Origin: Calditrichota bacterium
GTDB taxonomy: Bacteria > Electryoneota > RPQS01
DNA length: 64,000 nucleotides
Assembly (NCBI GenBank): GCA_020637445.1
Contig: JACJVZ010000001.1
Span: forward strand, 1,841,519 to 1,905,518
Reading direction: 5' to 3'
The position numbers and the translations under genes were made by a program. This document shows, one piece after another, positions 37,067-45,652 of this stretch (the stretch's first letter is position 1; the number at the start of each line of letters is the position of its first letter). The notes under the pieces were generated by a model. It was not told the origin of the DNA and ran no database searches. It saw nothing but the letters and a program-made list of their open reading frames with translations.

Positions 37067-37093
37067 TACACAAAAGCAAAACAGGAGATAGTC

Positions 37094-38692
37094 ATGAAAC
37101 AGATTCTCGCGGTGCTGTGCCTTGCAGCACAGGTGGTGGCTGTTCCGCAGCTAATCAATTATCAAGGGGAACTCTCTGACAACCTCGGAGCTCCATTGGA
37201 CACCACGGTTGCCATTTCTTTCGTAATATATGATGCGGCATCCGGAGGCACGACACTTTGGTCTGAAACGCAGTCGTCGGTAACTTCTGTGAACGGAGAT
37301 TTTCATGTCCTGCTCGGCTCAGTGAATCCGATTCCTGACAGTGTATTTGCCGGAGATTTTACTTGGCTGGGAATCTCAGTTGAAGACGATAGCGAAATGC
37401 TTCCAAGAGAACGTATTGCGTCAACTGCTTATTCCTATCGAGTCGGAACGGTAGATGGCGCGAGCGGCGGCAAAATTAGCAGTGAGGTAACGATCCAAGA
37501 CCGTCTCTCTGTCGGTATCGACAACACGAACACCGGTCTCTACTCTTTTGTTTCGGGTGACAGCAACTCGGTAAGCGGGTTTGCGGCGACGATCACCGGC
37601 GGATGGAAGAATACTGCTGTTGGTGATCGCGCAGTAATCGGCGGAGGCTATCAACACAACGCCTCCATGCCATTCACAACAATCGGCGGAGGCAACAGAA
37701 ACAACGCGACAGCAAGCAATGCGACTGTTTCTGGCGGCGACGTCAACACCGCATCCGCCCTCCGTGCGACGATTGGCGGTGGCGGCAGCAACACGGCCTC
37801 CGGCGAAGCGTCCACGATTTCAGGCGGCGCTCTAAACACTGCGTCGGGCCTATACTCGTTCGTCGGTGGCGGTAACGACAACGAAGCCTCGATAGATTCT
37901 GCGACGGTATGTGGTGGCTTCAGCAATCATGCCGCAGGCCGCGGCTCGTTTGTCGGCGGCGGATCGCACAATACGGCCCAATTCAATGGTTCAGTCGTTT
38001 CCGGCGGGCGAGGCAACATCACGAATCACGTTTACGGGACGATTTCCGGCGGCGCAGGGAATTCAACAGGCGCAGAGTACGCGACAGTTTGCGGTGGTAC
38101 GCTCAACTCGGCCAGCGGCGCATACTCAATTGTAGCCGGAGGCGTGACAAATTCCGCCAGTGGGCAATATGCTTTTGCAGGTGGTCACGATGCAATCGCG
38201 ACACATTTTAACTCGTTTGTGTGGTCATCGAGCGGCGCTGCGACGACCTCGTTTGCGGACAATTGCATGGCTCTTCGCGCGCACGGCGGTGTAGAAATCT
38301 ACACAAACTTTGGAACCGGCACTGGCGTGCGTGTTCCGGCCGGAGGCGGAGCGTGGGCAAGTTTGTGCGACGTGAATCAGAAAAATATCTACGGCAACGT
38401 GGATTCACGATCAATTTTGGACAAGGTCTCCTCCCTCCCTCTCTATCGTTGGAGCTACAAGTCACAAGACGCAAGCATTCAGCACATCGGCCCGACCGCG
38501 CAGGATTTCAGCGCGGCATTTGGACTGGGTGACAACAACACAACGATCTCAACGGTTGATCCGGATGGTGTGCTCTTGGCCGCCGTTCAGGAACTAGTAA
38601 GGCAAAATGAAGAAATTAAGACAGACAATATAAGGCTAAACAAAGAACTTGTTGTGTTGCAGGCACAGGTTCAGACTCTTATGGCTCGTTGA
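37094..38692 (+). CDS. Fibre paralog 7: shortest intact S74 fibre (Cys type)
   Basis: 532 residues; AGGAGAT site. Signal peptide MKQILAVLCLAAQVVA; N-terminal domain VPQLINYQGELSDN with DSVFAGDFTWLGISVE. Only 14 regular 15-residue units, all without the extended 21-residue form, so it shows the repeat period cleanly (e.g. GGGNRNNATASNATV, SGGDVNTASALRATI). S74 motif CDVNQK (C425, K430), GPTAQDFSAAFGLG. Ends in a coiled coil (NEEIKTDNIRLNKELVVLQAQVQTL). Last of the Cys-type block. Confidence 0.82.
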   Translation: MKQILAVLCLAAQVVAVPQLINYQGELSDNLGAPLDTTVAISFVIYDAASGGTTLWSETQSSVTSVNGDFHVLLGSVNPIPDSVFAGDFTWLGISVEDDSEMLPRERIASTAYSYRVGTVDGASGGKISSEVTIQDRLSVGIDNTNTGLYSFVSGDSNSVSGFAATITGGWKNTAVGDRAVIGGGYQHNASMPFTTIGGGNRNNATASNATVSGGDVNTASALRATIGGGGSNTASGEASTISGGALNTASGLYSFVGGGNDNEASIDSATVCGGFSNHAAGRGSFVGGGSHNTAQFNGSVVSGGRGNITNHVYGTISGGAGNSTGAEYATVCGGTLNSASGAYSIVAGGVTNSASGQYAFAGGHDAIATHFNSFVWSSSGAATTSFADNCMALRAHGGVEIYTNFGTGTGVRVPAGGGAWASLCDVNQKNIYGNVDSRSILDKVSSLPLYRWSYKSQDASIQHIGPTAQDFSAAFGLGDNNTTISTVDPDGVLLAAVQELVRQNEEIKTDNIRLNKELVVLQAQVQTLMAR

Positions 38693-38720
38693 ATCACGCC
38701 CTATTAGGAGGGCAATAATA

Positions 38721-41624
38721 ATGAACAAATTTCGTATTCTAATGAGAATCTTGTCAATATGCCTGACAATTTTCTCCCTGACCAACGGTGCTTGGTCAAT
38801 GGCTCCCATCTCGATTAATTACCAAGGGTTCTTAACCGACAACAACGGTGCGCCGCTGGACACAACCGTTGATATTACGTACCGCATCTACCATGAAGAC
38901 TCGGGTGGCACGCCGGTTTATGACGAAATCGTAGTGACCAGTGTCCAAAACGGCTACTTCGAAGCCGTGCTCGGAACGCCGCTTGAGCCGTTGTCACCTA
39001 TCGTATTTGACAACGCGACGATGTATCTCGGTATTTCAATCGGTGAAGATACCGAAATGACACCGAGGATTCGCTTTCATGCCGTTCCATATGCGTATCG
39101 CGTGGCCACGGTAGATTCAGCTACGGGCGGCACAGTCACCGGAGATGTCAACATTATCGGTCAAGGCAATATCGGAACCGGTAACAGCAATTTCGGTGAC
39201 CATTCGTTTGTCGTCGGCTAAAATAACATAACAAATGGTGACAACTCATCCATCACCGGCGGCACTCACAACGTTGCAGGCTCAGACGCCGCATTCGTGG
39301 GAGCCGGAACTGACAATGAAGCGAACGGGAGCTACTGCGCAATCGGTGGCGGTCTTTTCAATGTCATAACAAGCACCCGCGGATTCATCGGTGGTGGTGA
39401 CAACAATATTGTAACGGGAGGATACGCGGCAATCTGCGGCGGAACCGAAAACCAAGCTTCGGGTTCTTCTTCCTCAGTCGGCGGAGGTTCTGATAACGCG
39501 GCTAGCGGAAACGAATCCACAGTCTCTGGTGGCTCCGGCAACAGCGCAAACGGAGACGGCTCCACGATTTCCGGCGGATACAACAACTTGACTCAGCAAG
39601 CACTATCAACCGTGGGTGGTGGCAGATACAACAGGGCTCACGGCGCGTATTCAGTGATAGCAGGTGGTGGAGGACAAGCCACGGTAGACTCCAATAGCGC
39701 CACCGGGAACTATTCCGCAATCACAGGAGGTCACGCGAATCTGGCGTCGGGCGAACAGAGTTTCATCGGCGGCGGCTATTTTAACAAAGCAACATTCCAG
39801 AATGCGACGGTCAGTGGTGGCTTTAGCAATCAGGCGAACAATCTTGGAGCCACGATTGGTGGTGGCTTCTCAAATGTTGCCACAGGAACTGGCGCCGTAG
39901 TCGGCGGAGGTGGATTCAACCAGTCTCGCGGGCTTTACACGGTTGTAGGCGGCGGCGGCGGCCCGTCGTCGGTGGACTCAAACGCCGCGAACGGAAACTA
40001 CTCGACGGTTTCCGGTGGCCGAGCGAACCGGGCATTGAACAACAATGCTTTTGTCGGAGGCGGCGGACGCAACAATGCTTCTGGCGATCATTCTGTGGTC
40101 TGCGGCGGCGAAGGTAACTGGGCCTCAGGCTATTTCTCAACTATTGTAGGCGGCGACACAAACAGTGCAAGCTACCACTATGCTTTCGTCGGCGCAGGCT
40201 ATGACAATATTGCCAGCGGATACACTTCGACAATTCCCGGTGGACTTCACAACCGCGCTCGCGGACAATACACATTTGTCGGCGGTGGCGGCGGTCCTAC
40301 CGTAGCTGACTCTAATTCCGCGGTCGGAGACTATTCTGCCGTAGTTGGAGGAACGAACAACTTAGCGAATGGAACAAGCTCGACGGTCGGCGGCGGCTCC
40401 AGTAACACTGCGACTGGAACGGCCGCGTCAGTTGGCGGTGGCGCAGGAAACGCAACCTCCAATACATACGCCACAGTCAGCGGCGGGTACACAAACAATG
40501 CATCCGGCTATACATCCACAATCGGCGGCGGCTACCAGAATTATGCAACCGGCCCAGGCACAGCAATCTGCGGCGGACGCTATAACCAAGCTCGAGGCGA
40601 CTATTCCGTCATCGCCGGCGGCGGCGGTGTTACTGGAGCGGATTCCAACTCAACACTTGGCACATATTCTACCATTTCCGGTGGTCGTCGCAATCTCGCT
40701 TGGAGTACTTCTTCAACCGTGGCCGGAGGTTATTCCAATCACGTGTCTCAAGCGTACGGCTTTATCGGCGGTGGAACCGGCAACAACATCGCCGACTCAC
40801 TTGGCAATGCGTCGTCAATCGCTGGAGGAACGGGCAACTTGGCGGTATATGGCGGCAACTTCATCGGTGGCGGCTATCAGAACTCAACCTACAACTATGA
40901 TGCGGCCATTTGCGGGGGCTATCAAAACATTGTGCATGGCATCAGGGGCTTTGTCGGTGGCGGTCAGAGTAATGATTGCAGTGGATCATACGGTGCCATA
41001 AGCGGCGGTTACAATAACAACGCATTGGGCGCCTTCTCCATGGTCCCCGGCGGCAGGGATTGTGACGCCACGGGTGACTATTCATTTGCAGCGGGTCGAA
41101 TGGCTGGAGCATACAGCAACGGATCGTTTGTGTGGGCGGACGCCTCGGGTGACACACTTGGTGCGTACGACCCGAACATGTTCATGGCCCGTGCAACCGG
41201 AGGTTTTTATCTCTTCACGAACGTTACCAGAACAGCAGGAGTTCGCCTGCTTTCGGGATCCTCTGCTTGGGTTACCGTTTCTGACAGCACGATGAAACGC
41301 CGCTATGGAAAGGTGAATACGGAAGAGGTCTTGAATAAGGTCGTCGAACTTCCAATCGAACGCTGGAGCTACAAGGCGCAAGATGAAGGGGTGCAGCATG
41401 TCGGCCCGATGGCGCAGGATTTCTGGAACGCTTTCCATTTGGGCGAGGACAGTCTCGCGATTTCCACGATTGATCCGGACGGCGTCGCTCTTGCAGCAAT
41501 TCAGGAACTCGCAAAACAAAACGAATCGAAAGACAAGAAGATCGCCGACCTTGAGACGCGCGTGAAGCAGCTCGAAGCAGCGATCATGCAATTTGGCAAT
41601 TTGAACAATTCAGATAAACAGTGA
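38721..41624 (+). pseudogene. Fibre paralog 8: S74 fibre interrupted by one in-frame TAA
   Basis: Strong AGGAGGG site before ATG 38721; signal peptide MNKFRILMRILSICLTIF and N-terminal domain ISINYQGFLTDNNG. Codon 167 is TAA (39219-39221), in the first repeat after FVVG; the frame then continues without a shift or further stop to 41624. In paralog 9 the same place reads FVVGQEN with CAA, so a single C-to-T change explains the stop. The downstream part (over 800 codons, about 42 units) is intact, including S74 dyad S854/K859 in SDSTMK and GPMAQDFWNAFHLG. If translated as read, the product is a 166-residue secreted N-terminal domain only; restart at GTG 39297 would lack a signal peptide. Recent nonsense mutation, sequencing error or readthrough cannot be told apart here. 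Confidence 0.8.
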
Positions 41625-41634
41625 GGAATTGGAC

Positions 41635-42099
41635 ATGAAGAAAACATTTCTGTTGCTACTCTTCCCCGCCCTGTTGTGGGCGCAGTCGTCGAGTGAGAAT
41701 TTCACTCTGACGAAGTCCGTGATGGACGCCGGAGGCGGCGCTTCGTCGTCGGAGAGTTTTGGTCTGGTCTCATCCTTTGGTCAACCGACGCCGATCGGCG
41801 TGCAGACGAGCGAGAATTTCACGTTGTATGCTGGATTCTTAACTCCGTCACTCGGCGTCTCGCCTTTGTCACCGATTCAGGACTTGACCATTAAGGACTC
41901 GGGCGTTGACGCGATTTTGCGCTGGACGGCAATTTCAGGCGCGGGCAGCTATTCAATTTACCGTGACACTGCCTTGGAATTCACTCCCGGCCCAAGTAAT
42001 CTGGTCGGCACGACTTCCAGTACGAGCTACACGGATGCAAACGTGCTCTCCGGCCCGACGCTTCAGCAGTACTACATTGTGATTGTTAACGCGCCGTAA
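41635..42099 (+). CDS. Small secreted protein with fibronectin-III-like domain
   Basis: 154 residues from ATG 41635 (GAGGAATT upstream), 10 bases after the last fibre gene. Signal peptide MKKTFLLLLFPALLWA. Residues about 18-65 are a serine/glycine-rich module (SSENFTLTKSVMDAGGGASS, FGLVSSFGQPTPIG, SENFTLYAGFL) common in secreted FCB proteins; residues 75-154 look like one fibronectin type III fold (SGVDAILRWTAISGAGSYSI, ending TLQQYYIVIVNAP). No catalytic motif. Position at the end of the fibre operon suggests an accessory or anchoring component, which is inference. Followed by a strong terminator. Confidence 0.75.
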   Translation: MKKTFLLLLFPALLWAQSSSENFTLTKSVMDAGGGASSSESFGLVSSFGQPTPIGVQTSENFTLYAGFLTPSLGVSPLSPIQDLTIKDSGVDAILRWTAISGAGSYSIYRDTALEFTPGPSNLVGTTSSTSYTDANVLSGPTLQQYYIVIVNAP

Positions 42100-42120
42100 G
42101 TTTCCAAACCTGCCAATATG

Positions 42121-42160
42121 AGGGCGCAGCGGATCATAATAGTCCGCTGCGCCCTTTTTA
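42121..42160 (+). terminator. Rho-independent terminator ending the fibre operon
   Basis: Stem agggcgcagcgga / tccgctgcgccct with a 9-base loop, followed by TTTTTA. Ends the transcript 21694-42099, so paralog 9 must have its own promoter. Confidence 0.93.
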
Positions 42161-42331
42161 TTTCAAAAGTTCTTGATAGTCAGGTGAGAATATCTGTGCA
42201 ATTCGTGACGAAAGTCACCATGGGCTTAGATCATGTTATTGGGAATGGCAAATCGCAGCGTCTGAGCGTAGATTATGTTGTAACTTAAGTCTGAATTTCA
42301 ACAGTCAAATAGCCAAGAATTCGAGTGCCTC

Positions 42332-44653
42332 ATGTATAGAACGCTCATGATTTTACTCCTGCTCTCCTCAACCGCCAACGGAATCCCCCAGCTCATCAAC
42401 TACCAAGGGCGTTTGGTTTCCACGCAAGGAGATGCGATTGACACAACGATTAGCGTCGTATTCACGATCTACGACGCTCTCGACGGCGGAAACGTCATAT
42501 GGTCAGAGACTCATCCCTCCACTCAAATTCAAGACGGACTTTTCAGCGCGGCGCTCGGATCTGTTGTTCCGTTGACGGATATTTTTTCGGCAGACCGCTG
42601 GTTGGGAGTCAGAATCGGCGGTGACAGCGAAATGCAGCCGCGCGAGCGGATACTCGCTGTTGCCTATTCCTATCGGGTAAGAACACTGGACAGAGCGACA
42701 GGCGGCGTGGTATCCGGCAAGTTGAACGTGGGAGCCGACAACACGAACAGCGGGCAATATTCGTTCGTGGTCGGTCAAGAAAACATGGCGAGCGGAGACG
42801 GCAGTGCGATTGTCGGCGGCGGACAAAATGTCGCTCAGGGTGAATCAAGTTTCATCGGCGGCGGAACAAGCAACACGGTCGGCGGAGGCGAATCGTGTAT
42901 CGGTGGTGGAAGTGGGAACATGTCCACTGAAAGCAATTGCACGATCGGTGGCGGAACGGGGAATATCGCGCACGGTGATTTCTCCTCAATTCTCGGAGGA
43001 TCGGTCAACACAACGAATGGAGACGGCGCAACAGCAGGCGGCGGAGCGTCCAATTTCTCGGGACGATATGCATTTGTGGGTGGCGGGAGGTTCAACAAAG
43101 CGCGCGGGCATTTCGCCGTTATCGCCGGCGGCGGCGGCGAGCTTATAGCCGATTCAAACAGTGCGATCGGGAACTACGCGACCATATCCGGCGGCAGTCA
43201 CAACCGAAGCGTACAATTGGGAACGACGGTCGCTGGCGGATTGGGCAATATTGCAGCGGGCGAGTCCGCAGTAGTCGGAGGTGGTTCAAGCAACGACGCG
43301 ACGGGAAACTACTCGACAGTTTGTGGCGGCGGAGAAAGCAATGCGACCGGACTTGGTTCAACAGTCGGCGGCGGAGTAAGTAATGAAGCGGCCGCTTCGT
43401 ACGCATTAACTTCCGGCGGACGGAACAACAGTGCGACGGGAGAATATTCAACCGTCGGCGGTGGATATTCCAATGAAGCGACAGGCTACGGCGCGACAGT
43501 CGGCGGTGGATTCGGCAATGACGCAGTGGGCCAACAATCCACGGTTTCAGGTGGCTACTACAACATCGCCCGAGGAGTCCACAGCGCAGTCACGGGCGGT
43601 AAGCAGAACACAGCGGATTCAACTTATGCAGCCGTCTGCGGCGGATACTCGAATTCAGCAGTTAGCTATGCTGATTTTGTGGGAGGTGGTCATGGCAATC
43701 AAGCATCCGGCGGTGACGCGACAGTTGCAGGCGGGTACGGAAATTTCGCGACAGGAATCTACTCTACAATTTGCGGCGGCCAAGCGAATAGTTCTTCGTC
43801 TTGGGGAGTGGTTTGCGGAGGAGGTTCAAACACCGCGCTCGGCAATGCCTTCGTGGGCGGTGGAAATGAAAATTCCGCTACTGGTACATATTCTGTCGTA
43901 GCCGGAGGAGATACATGCACGGCCGACGGATACCTATCGTCGGTCGGCGGTGGCTTCTCTAACCACGCAACAGAGGAATGTGCGGTCGTCTCCGGAGGAA
44001 GAGACAACGCCGCAAGCGGCTATCATTCTGCAGTCGCAGGCGGCAGGGAAAACAGTGCCTTTGACGACTATGCCGTCGTTGGCGGAGGCTTCGGCAATTT
44101 CGCGGGCTTCGCGTCCACGGTTCCCGGTGGATATTTTAATCGAGCGAACGCCGCACACAGTTTTGCCGCGGGATTGCGAGCATTCGCCAATCACGGAAGC
44201 TCGTTTGTATGGGGAAGCAGCGCCAACGATACCACATTTTCGTTCAACAACTACACTTTCACAGCGCGTTGTGCAAACGGCGCGCGCTTCTACACGGCAC
44301 ATTCGGGAACATCCGTTGGCGTACAGTTGCCTGCTGGTGGCGGAGCATGGGCGCCGTTATCCGATCGTAACGCAAAGGAAAATTTCCGGGCAATTAACAC
44401 CAGCGACATCCTGAGCAAAGTTGCTCAGCTTGACCTCTCCGAATGGAACTACAAAACGCAGGATGATTCCATCCGGCATATTGGTCCGATGGCGCAGGAC
44501 ATGTATGCGGCATTCCAATTGGGTGACGACAATATTTCGATCTCGACGATTGACGCGGACGGCGTGCTGTTCGCAGCGGTGCAAGAACTATTGAGACGCA
44601 ATGTCGAACTTGAAGCGCGGATCAAGAACCTCGAAAGTGGTTCGCGACGGTGA
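42332..44653 (+). CDS. Fibre paralog 9: S74 fibre (Ser type), separate transcription unit
   Basis: 773 residues; ATG 42332 with only a weak upstream site. About 170 bases between the operon terminator and this gene hold no ORF and presumably its promoter, which I could not pin down. Signal peptide MYRTLMILLLLSSTANG; N-terminal domain IPQLINYQGRLVSTQG. About 31 units by length, with one NKARG module and an extended GGGG unit (GELIADSNSAIG) and several short 14-residue units. Cap FVWGSSAND; S74 dyad S677/K682 in SDRNAK, GPMAQDMYAAFQLG, DADGVLFAAVQEL. Its C-terminal domain groups with paralog 3. Confidence 0.82.
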   Translation: MYRTLMILLLLSSTANGIPQLINYQGRLVSTQGDAIDTTISVVFTIYDALDGGNVIWSETHPSTQIQDGLFSAALGSVVPLTDIFSADRWLGVRIGGDSEMQPRERILAVAYSYRVRTLDRATGGVVSGKLNVGADNTNSGQYSFVVGQENMASGDGSAIVGGGQNVAQGESSFIGGGTSNTVGGGESCIGGGSGNMSTESNCTIGGGTGNIAHGDFSSILGGSVNTTNGDGATAGGGASNFSGRYAFVGGGRFNKARGHFAVIAGGGGELIADSNSAIGNYATISGGSHNRSVQLGTTVAGGLGNIAAGESAVVGGGSSNDATGNYSTVCGGGESNATGLGSTVGGGVSNEAAASYALTSGGRNNSATGEYSTVGGGYSNEATGYGATVGGGFGNDAVGQQSTVSGGYYNIARGVHSAVTGGKQNTADSTYAAVCGGYSNSAVSYADFVGGGHGNQASGGDATVAGGYGNFATGIYSTICGGQANSSSSWGVVCGGGSNTALGNAFVGGGNENSATGTYSVVAGGDTCTADGYLSSVGGGFSNHATEECAVVSGGRDNAASGYHSAVAGGRENSAFDDYAVVGGGFGNFAGFASTVPGGYFNRANAAHSFAAGLRAFANHGSSFVWGSSANDTTFSFNNYTFTARCANGARFYTAHSGTSVGVQLPAGGGAWAPLSDRNAKENFRAINTSDILSKVAQLDLSEWNYKTQDDSIRHIGPMAQDMYAAFQLGDDNISISTIDADGVLFAAVQELLRRNVELEARIKNLESGSRR

Positions 44654-44696
44654 TGTGTTGAGACTCCGCGGTAACATGCACGTGACACAAAATAAG

Positions 44697-44727
44697 AAGC
44701 GGGCCGCCCGGAAAAGGTGGCCCGCTT
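44697..44727. terminator. Hairpin between convergent genes, probable bidirectional terminator
   Basis: Stem aagcgggccgcc / ggtggcccgctt (one G-T pair) between the stops of paralog 9 (+) and the NmrA-like gene (-). T-rich on both outer sides, though without long T-runs. Confidence 0.7.
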
Positions 44728-44749
44728 TGGTCTCTTTATAGTGGTCGCA

Positions 44750-45637
44750 CTACATCGCGGCAAATGCCGGTTTCAGCGCGTGCTCCGCGAAATCTTCAAA
44801 CTTTGTTTTCGTCGTCGATTCGGCGTCGCGATGATAGTCCAACAGCCCGTTCTTGAACCCATCATACATCTCGCAATATAAATCGGCGGCATTCTCGGGA
44901 ATACCGGCACTCATCATTCCCTTCTTCATGTCTTCAATGGTGAACTCGACGTACGGCACATTTTGAAGGCCGAATGTTTTGCCAAGGATATTGGCGACTT
45001 CCTCGCCCGACACGTCGCGGGCACCGAGCAAGTACTGAACGTTCTTTCCCGAGAAATTGAGAGCTTTGAGTCTCGACGAGGCATAATGTCCAATATCAGC
45101 CGTCGCGATAACCGGCCACGGCAAGTCGCCCGGCACCGGCGCACCGTATATGCCTTGCGTCTTCACCATTCCAATCGAGCCGAAGAAGTTTTCCATAAAG
45201 AACCCTGCGCGCAAATGCAGCGTATTCAAATCGGGAATGCCGTCAAGCTGCCTTTCAAAATAATAGAGACCGTTGATCGGCCCGACTCCGCTGGAGTGGT
45301 TTGCACCGACACTTGACAGTGACACGATGTACTTGGTACCTCCAGTCGAAATCGCGTCGGCGAAATTGTCCGTCGCTTCTTCTTGATACTTTCGAAAATC
45401 AGCAGCGGCATAGTTTGGCGGAATCATCACGTAGGCCGCTTCAGTTCCGTCGAACGCGCGTTTCATATCGTCTGCATTGGTCACGTCACCGACAAAGACC
45501 TCGGCTCCGAGTTTTCCCAGTTTCTCCAGCTTGTCCGCGCTGCGACCGACCGCGCGTACGGCATTGCCGCTTTTCAAAAGTTCCTCCGCAACGATGTGGC
45601 CGGTTTGCCCCGTTGCTCCAATGACCACGTACTTCAT
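44750..45637 (-). CDS. NmrA-like NAD(P)-binding protein (atypical SDR)
   Basis: 295 residues. N-terminal Rossmann motif GATGQTGHIVAEEL (residues 7-20), then GNAVRAVGRSADKLEKLGK and FVGDVTNADDMKRAF, the NmrA/YwnB-type layout. YVMIPPNY, YIVSLSSVGANHSSG and LRAGFFMENF match the family, which includes quinone reductase-like and redox-sensing proteins and lacks the usual SDR Tyr-x-x-x-Lys. Substrate unknown. Last gene of a leftward cluster of acyl-CoA enzymes, 15 bases after the aldehyde dehydrogenase; may be a loosely linked oxidoreductase. Confidence 0.85.
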   Translation of the reverse strand: MKYVVIGATGQTGHIVAEELLKSGNAVRAVGRSADKLEKLGKLGAEVFVGDVTNADDMKRAFDGTEAAYVMIPPNYAAADFRKYQEEATDNFADAISTGGTKYIVSLSSVGANHSSGVGPINGLYYFERQLDGIPDLNTLHLRAGFFMENFFGSIGMVKTQGIYGAPVPGDLPWPVIATADIGHYASSRLKALNFSGKNVQYLLGARDVSGEEVANILGKTFGLQNVPYVEFTIEDMKKGMMSAGIPENAADLYCEMYDGFKNGLLDYHRDAESTTKTKFEDFAEHALKPAFAAM

Positions 45638-45652
45638 ACTGTTTCCTGCTTC

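Noticed and set aside
39297..41624. Independent gene starting at GTG 39297
   Set aside because: No signal peptide, N-terminal domain or ribosome site; it is the in-frame continuation of paralog 8 after the TAA.
42164..42331. Possible small RNA or riboswitch before fibre paralog 9
   Set aside because: No convincing structure or known motif found; most likely promoter DNA and 5' leader.
22200..44200. CRISPR-like or VNTR array
   Set aside because: The 45-base periodicity is coding, degenerate and continuous with open frames, with no constant direct repeat and unique spacers.
21694..44653. Prophage or contractile injection system tail-fibre region
   Set aside because: S74 domains are common in phage spikes, but every gene here has a Sec signal peptide and there is no capsid, sheath, baseplate, integrase or lysis gene nearby.
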